Assembly (NCBI RefSeq): GCF_000479045.1
Contig: NZ_KI518119.1
Location: 1-56,281 of the forward strand
DNA from: Cetobacterium somerae ATCC BAA-474
Lineage (GTDB): Bacteria > Fusobacteriota > Fusobacteriia > Fusobacteriales > Fusobacteriaceae
Direction: 5' to 3'
DNA length: 56,281 nucleotides
Shown: in pieces, positions 44,659 through 51,724 of the stretch
Layout of the letters: each line of letters begins with the position of its first letter
Position numbering within the stretch: position 1 is the first letter of the stretch
Made by a program: the position numbers and the translations under genes
Notes under the pieces: model-generated
Told to the model about the DNA's origin: nothing
Seen by the model: the letters and a program-made list of their open reading frames with translations, nothing else
Database searches by the model: none

Positions 44659-45579
44659 TTACTCAACTATAGTTAACCACTCTCGATACTTTTCATTTTC
44701 ACCCTCAACTATTTTAAAAAACTCCTCTTGAATTTTCTTTGTCATCTCACCTCTACTTCCACATCCAACTTTTATATTATCTACAGAACTAACTGGTGTT
44801 ATCTCCGCTGCTGTTCCTGTTAGAAATATTTCATCAGCTAAATATAAAAATTCACGAGGTAAAGTTTCATATTTTACTACTAATCCTAAATCTTTAGCTA
44901 TTTTAACTACTACATCTCTTGTTATTCCTGCTAAAGATGAAGATGCCATTGGTGGTGTTAGAAGTTCTCCATTTTTTACAAGAAAAATATTTTCTCCACT
45001 TCCTTCACTTATATTTCCAAGATAATCTAATGCTAATCCCTCTTCAAATCCCATGTCCAATGCTTCCATTTTTATCAATTGAGAACTTAAATAATTTCCA
45101 GAAGCTTTAGCTAAAGCTGGTAAAGTATTTGGTGCAGGTCTTCTCCATGAAGATACACATACCTTTATTCCATTTTTCAGTCCTTCCTCGCCTAAATAAG
45201 CCCCCCACTTCCAAGCTGCTATTATAGCTTCTACTGGATTACATGTTGGATTTACTCCAAGCTGATTATAACCTCTAAAAATTAGCGGTCTAATATACCC
45301 AGCTTCTAATTTATTTGTCTTTATTGTATCTAAAATACCTTTTATAAATTCATCTTTAGTATAAGGAACTTCCATTTTATAAATTTTACAAGAATCATAT
45401 AATCTGTCTATATGTTCTTTTAATCTAAATACTGCTGATTTCCCATTTTTTAATTTATATAATCTTATTCCTTCAAAGCATCCAGACCCATAATGTAGTA
45501 CATGTGATAATACATGTACTTTTGCATCATCATGCTCTTTTAATTCTCCATTAAACCAAATTCTTCCTGTCTCAATCAT
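44659..45579 (-). CDS. ilvE: Branched-chain-amino-acid aminotransferase
   Basis: Class IV PLP enzyme, 306 residues from the ATG at 45579 (GGAGGAG six bases before). It transfers amino groups between Leu/Ile/Val and 2-oxoglutarate. RIWFNGEL, LHYGSGCFEGIRLY, ISEGSGENIFLV and LTGTAAEITPV are family hallmarks. Length matches E. coli IlvE (309). The 20 extra N-terminal residues of the longest frame come from the attenuator. It is preceded by a Leu/Val/Ile leader peptide and terminator and is followed by cstA. Confidence 0.93.
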   Translation of the reverse strand: MIETGRIWFNGELKEHDDAKVHVLSHVLHYGSGCFEGIRLYKLKNGKSAVFRLKEHIDRLYDSCKIYKMEVPYTKDEFIKGILDTIKTNKLEAGYIRPLIFRGYNQLGVNPTCNPVEAIIAAWKWGAYLGEEGLKNGIKVCVSSWRRPAPNTLPALAKASGNYLSSQLIKMEALDMGFEEGLALDYLGNISEGSGENIFLVKNGELLTPPMASSSLAGITRDVVVKIAKDLGLVVKYETLPREFLYLADEIFLTGTAAEITPVSSVDNIKVGCGSRGEMTKKIQEEFFKIVEGENEKYREWLTIVE

Positions 45580-45607
45580 ATTAACTCCTCCCAAATTTTT
45601 ATAAATA

Positions 45608-45697
45608 ATAAAAAAGGCTTGAAATCTACATAGACTCAAGCCTTAAAATACTTTTTTATCGCTCAAGCCTTAAATTTATACTAAAATAAGGCTTGAA
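45608..45697 (-). promoter_or_regulatory. ilvE attenuator: four repeated arms with terminator
   Basis: In transcript order the minus strand has TCAAGCCTT (45697-45689), AAGGCTTGAG (45671-45662), AAGGCTTGAG (45644-45635) and TCAAGCCTT (45622-45614) followed by TTTT. The last pair is a terminator; the first arm can pair with the second or third, giving mutually exclusive folds. Confidence 0.8.
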
Positions 45698-45718
45698 TAC
45701 TTAGAAGAAAAATCTCAT

Positions 45719-45790
45719 CTAACACCAAACCATAGAGCTTATTATTATTATCAGTACTAATAAAAAGTTTACTTTAAATTTAGTGTTCAT
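45719..45790 (-). CDS. ilv leader peptide (Leu/Val/Ile-rich)
   Basis: A 23-codon ORF behind GGAGG encodes MNTKFKVNFLLVLIIIISSM plus three residues. The core LLVLIIII is eight branched-chain residues in a row, including four consecutive ATA Ile codons. It ends at TAG 22 bases before the first attenuator arm. It is analogous to the enterobacterial ilvGMEDA and ilvB leader peptides. It is too short for ordinary ORF tracks. Confidence 0.85.
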   Translation of the reverse strand: MNTKFKVNFLLVLIIIISSMVWC

Positions 45791-45823
45791 TTTTTTCCTC
45801 CTTTTGTTTTTTTATTAAGACAA

Positions 45824-45852
45824 ATAATAAACTATTTTTTTATAATTGTCAA
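45824..45852 (-). promoter_or_regulatory. Promoter of the ilv leader-ilvE operon
   Basis: TTGACA, 17-base spacer, TATTAT on the minus strand, 33 bases before the leader ATG. Confidence 0.75.
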
Positions 45853-45956
45853 CTTTTTTTGAAAAAATATTTTTATTTTTATTTTAACTATAATTTTTTT
45901 GTTATTTTTTTAACAATATCTTGCACAAAAAAGAATTTCTTGATATTATTTATTTA

Positions 45957-46021
45957 GCTCATATATACCTCAAATACGGTGAGGAGTCTCTACAATCAAC
46001 CTTAAATTGATTACTATGGCT
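45957..46021 (+). promoter_or_regulatory. Purine riboswitch 2 (guanine type)
   Basis: Plus strand: P1 TCATA / TATGG (short), P2 CCTC / GAGG with loop AAATACGGT, junction AGTCTCTACA, P3 AATCAA / TTGATT with loop CCTTAAA, and ACTATGG. The base before TATGG is C. No U-tract hairpin follows before the nucleosidase gene; GTAGAG at 46051-46056 is complementary to the junction CTCTAC and may give the alternative fold. Confidence 0.85.
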
Positions 46022-46093
46022 TATTAATATAAAAGTTAATAACTATTTATGTAGAGTTTTGGGTATACTTTATTTAGGAGGCAACACAAAACT

Positions 46094-46879
46094 ATGAAAA
46101 AATTTATCACAACTTTTTTACTACTATCTTCAATCACTTTTTCAAAAGAAACTATTTTAATTCAAGGTGCTATGGATATGGAGGTTGATTATTTAATAAA
46201 AACTCTAAAAAATCCAACTAAACAGCATATAGGTTCTTGGACATTTTGGAAAGGAAACCTTGGAAAACATGAAGTTATTGTTTCTAGAACAGAAGTTGGC
46301 TTAGTTAATGCTGCAGCTGCTACAACTATTGGTATTGAAAAATATAAACCAACAATTATAATTAATCAAGGAACTTCTGGTGGACATGATTTTTCTTTAC
46401 ATACTGGAGATATAGTCCTAGGAACTGATATTATAAACATTGGAGCTATTCGAACTGAACGAAAAGAAGAGGGCGTTCCAGAAAATATAAGAGATGGGAT
46501 ATTTTTTGATGTAGTTCAAAGACTTAGAGATTCTAATAATAATCTTGTTACATATAAAAATTTTTCAAGCAACTCAAATTTAATTGAAATTGCTCAAAAA
46601 ACTAGTTATTCTAATGGAAAAATCTCTTTAGGTGTTATCGGTTCCGCTGATCAATGGAACAGAGAAATTGAAAGAATTAAATATTTAAATACAACATTTA
46701 AAACTCAAACTGAAGAGATGGAGTCAGTTGCAGTAGCCCAAATTGCGAAAGCTTATGATATTCCTTTTTTAGCTATAAGAGTTTTATCAAATACAGAGAT
46801 ACACAATGAAGAATTTAATCCTAAGACAGCTCTTTGGTGTCAAGAGTTTACTGTTAATGTTATAAATAATATACAATAA
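46094..46879 (+). CDS. Exported MTAN-like nucleosidase
   Basis: 261-residue PNP/UDP-family protein with an N-terminal signal peptide (MKKFITTFLLLSSITFS). Family segments are ILIQGAMDMEVDYL (start), GLVNAAAATTIGIEKY, NQGTSGGHDF and EEMESVAVAQIAKAYDIPFLAIRVLSN, the methylthioadenosine/S-adenosylhomocysteine nucleosidase pattern with the ME-x-x-S ribose site and the base-binding RVLSN in place of the usual R-x-I-SD. It should split purine nucleosides outside the cytoplasm. It sits behind a purine riboswitch and faces the nucleoside-binding BMP gene. The GGAGG-ATG distance (12) is long. Confidence 0.82.
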   Translation: MKKFITTFLLLSSITFSKETILIQGAMDMEVDYLIKTLKNPTKQHIGSWTFWKGNLGKHEVIVSRTEVGLVNAAAATTIGIEKYKPTIIINQGTSGGHDFSLHTGDIVLGTDIINIGAIRTERKEEGVPENIRDGIFFDVVQRLRDSNNNLVTYKNFSSNSNLIEIAQKTSYSNGKISLGVIGSADQWNREIERIKYLNTTFKTQTEEMESVAVAQIAKAYDIPFLAIRVLSNTEIHNEEFNPKTALWCQEFTVNVINNIQ

Positions 46880-46905
46880 AAAAAGTCGCAATTGCGACTT
46901 TTTAT
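46880..46905. terminator. Bidirectional terminator
   Basis: AAAAAGTCGC / GCGACTTTTT around the short AATT loop, between the nucleosidase and BMP genes. Confidence 0.88.
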
Positions 46906-47870
46906 TTTATTATTATTTCATTTAATTTTATTTTTTCTATTATAACTTCTAATTTTTTTAAATTCTCGTCACCTATTATCTCTTTTGTATTTCTAAAATC
47001 TGTTGTTCCTACACCATTTTCAGATAATCCGTAATAAGAATCTCCTCCTTGAAACTCGTTATTCAAGATAGATTTAACTGTATTATAAACTGCTATATCT
47101 ACATTTTTCATCATAGATGTTAACACTGTTCCTTTTATAAAATCATCTTGATCTGAGTCAACTCCTATAGCATATATGTTATTATCTTTAGCTGCTTCTA
47201 AAACACCTAAACCACTTCCACCAGCAGCATGGTATAATACATCTGCTCCTTGCTTTATCTGAAGAGTTGCCATCTCATTTGCCTTTAAAGGATCATTAAA
47301 AGCTGTTGTTCCACCAATATATGCACTCAAAATTTTTATATTTGGATTTATATACTTTGCACCTTGTTCATAACCATTTTTAAATTTATTAATTAAAGGC
47401 ATATCTATGCCTCCCACAAAACCAATTACATGATTCTTACTCATCATGGCTGCTAAAGCTCCCATTAAAAAAGAACCTTCATTCTCTTTAAATAATAAAT
47501 TTTTAATATTTTTTTCATTTGTTGTATTATCAATCATTGCAAATTTTATCTCAGGATAATCTCTCGCTACATTTTCTACAGCATCTTTCATAGGAAATCC
47601 TACTCCTATTATAAAATCATACTCTGCATCTGCATATTCTCTTAAAAACTCTTCATCCTCTAAAGATGATTTTGGCTCAACATACTTAAAATCTATTCCT
47701 AAATCTTTTTTAGCCATTTCTAACCCTCTATATGCTGAATCATTAAAAGATTTATCTCCTAATCCTCCTGTTGATAATACTAATCCAACTTTTATATTAG
47801 CAAAACTCTCAGTTTTTTGCCATGTAAACACAATAAAAACAATTAATAAAAACTTAAAAATATTTTTCAT
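46902..47870 (-). CDS. BMP-family nucleoside-binding protein
   Basis: 322-residue substrate-binding protein (from the ATG at 47870; GGAGG 11 bases before) with an export signal ending around SFA. IKVGLVLSTGGLGDKSFND, GVGFPMKDAVENVA, GFVGGIDMPL and LYHAAGGSGLGVLEAA identify the BMP/PnrA family that binds purine nucleosides in ABC import. Unlike most members it lacks a lipobox cysteine. Its purine riboswitch supports the nucleoside role. ATPase and permease genes are not in the window. Confidence 0.88.
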   Translation of the reverse strand: MKNIFKFLLIVFIVFTWQKTESFANIKVGLVLSTGGLGDKSFNDSAYRGLEMAKKDLGIDFKYVEPKSSLEDEEFLREYADAEYDFIIGVGFPMKDAVENVARDYPEIKFAMIDNTTNEKNIKNLLFKENEGSFLMGALAAMMSKNHVIGFVGGIDMPLINKFKNGYEQGAKYINPNIKILSAYIGGTTAFNDPLKANEMATLQIKQGADVLYHAAGGSGLGVLEAAKDNNIYAIGVDSDQDDFIKGTVLTSMMKNVDIAVYNTVKSILNNEFQGGDSYYGLSENGVGTTDFRNTKEIIGDENLKKLEVIIEKIKLNEIIIK

Positions 47871-47954
47871 AAAAATAAAAACCTCCAATATTGATTTAAT
47901 CCATAATTTATATGAACTTAAATAAAAATTGAAAGTTTTCAACTTTAAAATAAG

Positions 47955-48017
47955 CCCATAGTAAGTTATTTACGGTAACTTGTAGAGACGTTTCACCATA
48001 TTTGAAACATATATAGG
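47955..48017 (-). promoter_or_regulatory. Purine riboswitch 3 (guanine type)
   Basis: Minus strand: P1 CCTATA / TATGGG, P2 GTTTCA / TGAAAC with loop AATATGG, junction CGTCTCTACA, P3 AAGTTA / TAACTT with loop CCGTAAA, and ACTATGGG. C before TATGGG indicates guanine. A weak A/T-rich hairpin (AAAGTTGAAA / TTTCAATTTT) near 47930 may be its terminator. Confidence 0.88.
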
Positions 48018-48130
48018 ATTTGTTATTATTATATATTATATTTATAAAAAAGTATAGTTTTTTAATATATTTCATTTTTGTTAAATTATTTTTATTTTAT
48101 TTATTTTTAAAAATATTTTTTTATTTTTTC

Positions 48131-48159
48131 TTGACTTATTGAGTTTTTTTTCATAAAAT
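48131..48159 (+). promoter_or_regulatory. Promoter of the PEPCK/HPrK-like gene
   Basis: TTGACT at 48131-48136, 17-base spacer, TAAAAT at 48154-48159; the same hexamers as the AspC-like gene promoter. Confidence 0.7.
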
Positions 48160-48190
48160 TTAACTAACCAATATATCTTAGGAGGATTTT

Positions 48191-49909
48191 ATGAATCAAG
48201 AAATTTTTATAGGTAGAAATAGTGCGATTTTAAATTTTTCAACAAAATATTGTGATACTTCTGAAAATCTTTTATCAAGTTTAGCATTTAAAAAGGTTCT
48301 TTCTAAATATATATATTTAATTAACACTAAAAATACATCCATTTATCAATTTTTAAAAAAAAGTTGCGAAGATGACATAAGTGAAACTCTAGTTAAATTT
48401 TTTAAACTTCTTATCGTTTTAGATAAATCTGAGGTTTCTAAATTAAACCCAGTTTATGCTAATCTTCTATTAAATGAAACAATTCTTTTTGAATTTATTG
48501 AAGGTCTATATTCTTATTGGAGAAAATTTGAAAGATATGCTATTATTCGTAATAAAAATACAAGCTTAGGATTACAAAATATTAATTTTATTGACTCTAT
48601 GAATAGTTTTACAAATTTAATTTTAAAAACTTACAGATTAGTTGAACAAAATATTTTAGGTGAAAATCACAGAGTTTATAGACAACTAAATGCAGGAGTT
48701 AATGCGGGACTTATCTTAAATAACGCTCCTTGGAAATGTCCTAAAGAATATTCTTTTTTAGAAAGAATTCCCTTCACTGAATCAATAGTATTACAACCAC
48801 CTTTTATAACTTATCCTAGAAAAAATACACGAAAAGGTATTTTTTGTGAAAATAGAGAAAATCCTATTGAAAATTTAACTTTAAATTTAGATAATTGGAT
48901 TTGCTTTCCCGCTAAAGTTGGTGAATTATTAGCTTTTGTATATTTTGATATGAATTTTATGGCTCAAGGCGTTACTCTTTGTAATCTTTTTGAATTAGCT
49001 AAAAAAGAGGAATATCTTAATAAAAAACCCGATATTATATATATGTACGGTGTTAAAGACTTCCATACAGAGATGAGAACTGAATTTTTTAAAGATTTAC
49101 AAAATGATATTATGATTGGATATGTGAATTTTAATGAAGGTATTGATTATTTTGGGTATATGAAAAAAATGATTTTAACACTTCATAATTTAAAAATGAT
49201 TGATGCTGGGTATCTTCCAGTACACGGTGCTATGGTTAATTTAACATTTAAAAATGGATTAGAAAAAAATGTTATTATTATGGGAGATAGTGGGGCTGGA
49301 AAATCTGAAAGTTTAGAAGCCTTTAGAAAATTAAGTGAATCTTATATCAAAGAAATGAAGATTATATTTGACGATATGGGAGTCTTAAAACTTGATGAAA
49401 ATACTTTAACTGCTTCTGGAACAGAGATTGGAGCTTTTATACGACTTGACGATTTAGATATTGGATATCCTTACAAAGAAATTGATCGAAGTATTTTTAT
49501 GAATCCTGATAAAATAAACTCTCGGATTGTTATTCCAATATCCACTCATTCTGATATTATAAAAAAATATAAAGTTGATATGTTTTTATATGCTAATAAT
49601 TACGAAGATGGAGAAGTTTTAGAATTCTTTAATTCCTCTTCTATTGCTAAACCTATATTTATTCAAGGTGCACGAAATGCTAAAGGAACTACCAATGAAA
49701 TTGGAAAAGTAACATCATATTTTGCTAATCCATTTGGTCCTCTACAAAGAAAAAATGAAACCGATATATTAATTAATAAATATTTTGAAAAAATGTTTGA
49801 AGATAAAATTTTAGTAGGACAGATTAGAACATGTTTAGGTATTCATGGACTAGAAAAGGAAGGGCCTGAAAAGGCCGCTAAAAAATTATTTGAATTTATT
49901 ATTAAATAA
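48191..49909 (+). CDS. P-loop protein related to PEP carboxykinase / HPr kinase
   Basis: 572-residue cytoplasmic protein, probably a phosphotransferase. Residues 1-340 have no motif I recognise, though several blocks look helical. A kinase-like core begins with GAMVNLTF and Walker A GDSGAGKSE at 365-373, the HPr-kinase/PEPCK type of P-loop, followed by a Walker B-like IIFDDMGVL near 391-399. Later segments GTEIGAFIRLDDLD, RIVIPISTHSD, DMFLYANNYEDG and TTNEIGKVTSYFANPFGPLQ resemble PEPCK-like core regions, but the usual PEPCK substrate motifs cannot be located. The substrate is unknown. AGGAGG precedes the ATG. Single gene. Confidence 0.55.
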   Translation: MNQEIFIGRNSAILNFSTKYCDTSENLLSSLAFKKVLSKYIYLINTKNTSIYQFLKKSCEDDISETLVKFFKLLIVLDKSEVSKLNPVYANLLLNETILFEFIEGLYSYWRKFERYAIIRNKNTSLGLQNINFIDSMNSFTNLILKTYRLVEQNILGENHRVYRQLNAGVNAGLILNNAPWKCPKEYSFLERIPFTESIVLQPPFITYPRKNTRKGIFCENRENPIENLTLNLDNWICFPAKVGELLAFVYFDMNFMAQGVTLCNLFELAKKEEYLNKKPDIIYMYGVKDFHTEMRTEFFKDLQNDIMIGYVNFNEGIDYFGYMKKMILTLHNLKMIDAGYLPVHGAMVNLTFKNGLEKNVIIMGDSGAGKSESLEAFRKLSESYIKEMKIIFDDMGVLKLDENTLTASGTEIGAFIRLDDLDIGYPYKEIDRSIFMNPDKINSRIVIPISTHSDIIKKYKVDMFLYANNYEDGEVLEFFNSSSIAKPIFIQGARNAKGTTNEIGKVTSYFANPFGPLQRKNETDILINKYFEKMFEDKILVGQIRTCLGIHGLEKEGPEKAAKKLFEFIIK

Positions 49910-49912
49910 TTC

Positions 49913-50030
49913 TTGCTTTTTTATAAAATTTGAATTATAATTCAAGTGTTGAATTTTAATTCAGTTTTGTCTTGAATTCACATTGTTCATTGTTTTTGGA
50001 GTTATGCAAATAACTCCTTTTCTATTTTTT
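49913..50030 (+). ncRNA. Candidate small RNA with promoter and terminator
   Basis: TTGCTT at 49913-49918, 17-base spacer and TATAAT at 49936-49941 form a promoter inside a perfect 16-bp palindrome (49930-49945). A GGAGTTAT / ATAACTCC hairpin with T-rich tail ends at about 50030, predicting a transcript of about 80 bases. A second near-palindrome lies at 49949-49964. The hairpin may merely end the upstream gene. Confidence 0.35.
49997..50030 (+). terminator. Terminator after the P-loop gene / candidate sRNA
   Basis: GGAGTTAT / ATAACTCC with a GCAA loop, followed by TTTTCTATTTTTT. Confidence 0.75.
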
Positions 50031-50033
50031 GTA

Positions 50034-50072
50034 AAAAAAGTAGATACTTTTCTTGTATCTACTTTTTTATTT
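50034..50072. terminator. Terminator of the DAACS symporter gene
   Basis: AAAGTAGATAC / GTATCTACTTT hairpin flanked by A- and T-runs; functional on the minus strand after the symporter stop and possibly on the plus strand. Confidence 0.85.
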
Positions 50073-50073
50073 T

Positions 50074-51432
50074 TTAGATTTTAATTTTTTCTTCTTTATT
50101 TTCTAAAGAATGGTATATATCATGATCTAATTTTCCTTCACTTTTTGAAACATATACCGCTACAGCACTATCTCCTACAACATTAAGTGATGTTAATAAC
50201 ATCTCTAATGGTCTATTTATTCCTAAAATTATTGCATAAGCTGATACCGCAATTTCATTACTATATCCCATTCCTGTTAAAATAGTAAATAGAATTATAG
50301 CTCCACTACCTGGTGCTGCCGGTGTTCCAATTGATGCTAACAACGCTAATAATGATATTGTTGCTAAATTAAATACTGTAATTTCATAACCTGCTACTCC
50401 TGCGATAAAAAGAGTGGCTAAAACTTGCATTATTGCAGTTCCATTCATATTTACAGTCATTCCCATTGGTAATACAAATGACGTCGTTGTTTCATCCACT
50501 CCCAATTTTTCAATTGTTGTTTTAGTATTCAATGGTAATGATGCCGCTGATGATGATGTTGAAAAAGCGAACATTGCAACATTAGATATTTTTTTCATAA
50601 AATGAATTGGATTTAATCCTGTTGAAATCCATATGATAAATGAATAACCTAATATAAGGAATACAATTAAAGTTATAGCTGTTAAAACAAAATATATGCT
50701 AGCAATTTGTAAATATCCTATTCCATAAATTGCAAATGTTCTCATTAATAATGAAAATATGGCTATTGGAGCAAATTTATTTATTATAAATGTTAAGAAT
50801 ATCTGTGATATTTTATTCAACTCTAATATTCCTTTTTTTACAACTGAATTTTCATCATTCATAGTATTTAAAACTAATCCTACAGAAATTCCTAAAAATA
50901 CTGCCACTAAAACATTTCCATTATTTGATAATCCCGCTATTATATTTTGTGGAATAGCTTTTATTATTATTAATAATGGATTTGATGATGTTGCTCCTCC
51001 AGCTCCAGAAACTTTATTTATTGCTACTGAAAATAAATTAGCCTTATAAGCTATCATTCCTACTATCGATGCATATAGAAGAGCTAACACAGAACTTAAT
51101 CCAAATCCCAAGAAAGTTTTATAAGATATTCTTTTTAAACTTTTTGAATCTTGAATGCTTGTTACAGCAATAATTATTGATGTAAATACCATTGGTATAA
51201 TAACTAATTGTAACGCATTTATAAATAATTGCCCTATTATATAGAAAATTCCAAAAGATTTAGCTCCCTCTGTTTTTGTTATATCTTGGAACAAAATTGA
51301 GTTTATCGTATTCCAAACACTTTCTTTTCCTTGAGCAATTAAATTTTCTCTTAAAAAAAGAAATGCAACTCCCATAGTAACACCTAAAACTAAAGCATAA
51401 AATATTTTTTTTGTTAAATTATTTTTTTTCAT
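50074..51432 (-). CDS. Dicarboxylate/amino acid:cation symporter (DAACS)
   Basis: 452-residue secondary transporter from the ATG at 51432 (AGGAGA six bases before; the upstream GTG abuts that site). Hallmarks are the serine-rich loop STSSSAASLPL, MGMTVNMNGTAIMQ, IGTPAAPGSGAIIL and LGINRPLEMLLTSLNVVGDSAVAVYV of the glutamate/aspartate/cystine-carrier fold. A Phe-rich leader ORF and a terminator precede it, which hints at control by aromatic or serine supply, but the transported substrate is not known. Single gene. Confidence 0.88.
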   Translation of the reverse strand: MKKNNLTKKIFYALVLGVTMGVAFLFLRENLIAQGKESVWNTINSILFQDITKTEGAKSFGIFYIIGQLFINALQLVIIPMVFTSIIIAVTSIQDSKSLKRISYKTFLGFGLSSVLALLYASIVGMIAYKANLFSVAINKVSGAGGATSSNPLLIIIKAIPQNIIAGLSNNGNVLVAVFLGISVGLVLNTMNDENSVVKKGILELNKISQIFLTFIINKFAPIAIFSLLMRTFAIYGIGYLQIASIYFVLTAITLIVFLILGYSFIIWISTGLNPIHFMKKISNVAMFAFSTSSSAASLPLNTKTTIEKLGVDETTTSFVLPMGMTVNMNGTAIMQVLATLFIAGVAGYEITVFNLATISLLALLASIGTPAAPGSGAIILFTILTGMGYSNEIAVSAYAIILGINRPLEMLLTSLNVVGDSAVAVYVSKSEGKLDHDIYHSLENKEEKIKI

Positions 51433-51456
51433 TTTCACTCTCCTATTTTTTCTAAA

Positions 51457-51503
51457 AAAAATAGGAATAGCAACTATATAATATAGTTACCATTCCTATT
51501 TAT
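51457..51503 (-). terminator. Attenuator terminator of the DAACS leader
   Basis: A 20-bp stem (5' arm 51501-51482, 3' arm 51478-51459) with two wobble pairs and a three-base loop, then TTTTTTTT on the minus strand. It overlaps the last codons and stop of the leader ORF. Confidence 0.85.
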
Positions 51504-51602
51504 AAATATATAATAATTAAAAGAAAAGAACAAAGAATTAAAAAATGAAAAAAATGAAAATGATGTAATTTTTCTTTTCTTTTTTAGCCTTTTTCTTAAC
51601 AT
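51474..51602 (-). CDS. Phe-rich leader peptide
   Basis: A 42-codon ORF, six bases after GGAGGG. It begins basic (MLRKRLKKKRK) and continues SFSFFSFFNSLFFSFNYYIF: nine Phe, two Tyr and five Ser in a 20-residue stretch. The stop codon TAG (51474-51476) lies inside the 3' arm of the terminator. It resembles the pheA/pheST leader peptides in composition. No family match is claimed. Confidence 0.7.
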   Translation of the reverse strand: MLRKRLKKKRKITSFSFFSFFNSLFFSFNYYIFINRNGNYII

Positions 51603-51632
51603 TGTTCCCTCCTATTTTTTTACACTTTTGTT

Positions 51633-51661
51633 ATTTTAGCATATTTTTTATTTCTTAGCAA
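51633..51661 (-). promoter_or_regulatory. Promoter of the Phe leader-DAACS unit
   Basis: TTGCTA, 17-base spacer with TGC before TAAAAT on the minus strand, 30 bases before the leader ATG. Confidence 0.7.
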
Positions 51662-51724
51662 CTCTTTTTATTTTAAAAGGAAATTTATTTTTTTTTAAGA
51701 ATTAAATACTATAGAGGTGATTTT

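Noticed and set aside
45580-45639. N-terminal extension of ilvE (20 residues)
   Set aside because: It spans the attenuator terminator and the ribosome site; the ATG at 45579 gives the usual family length.
45600-45860. T-box riboswitch before ilvE
   Set aside because: No T-box consensus or specifier loop was seen; the leader ORF with LLVLIIII explains the region.
50414-51049. Plus-strand ORFs of 63 and 96 residues
   Set aside because: Antisense to the DAACS gene without ribosome sites.
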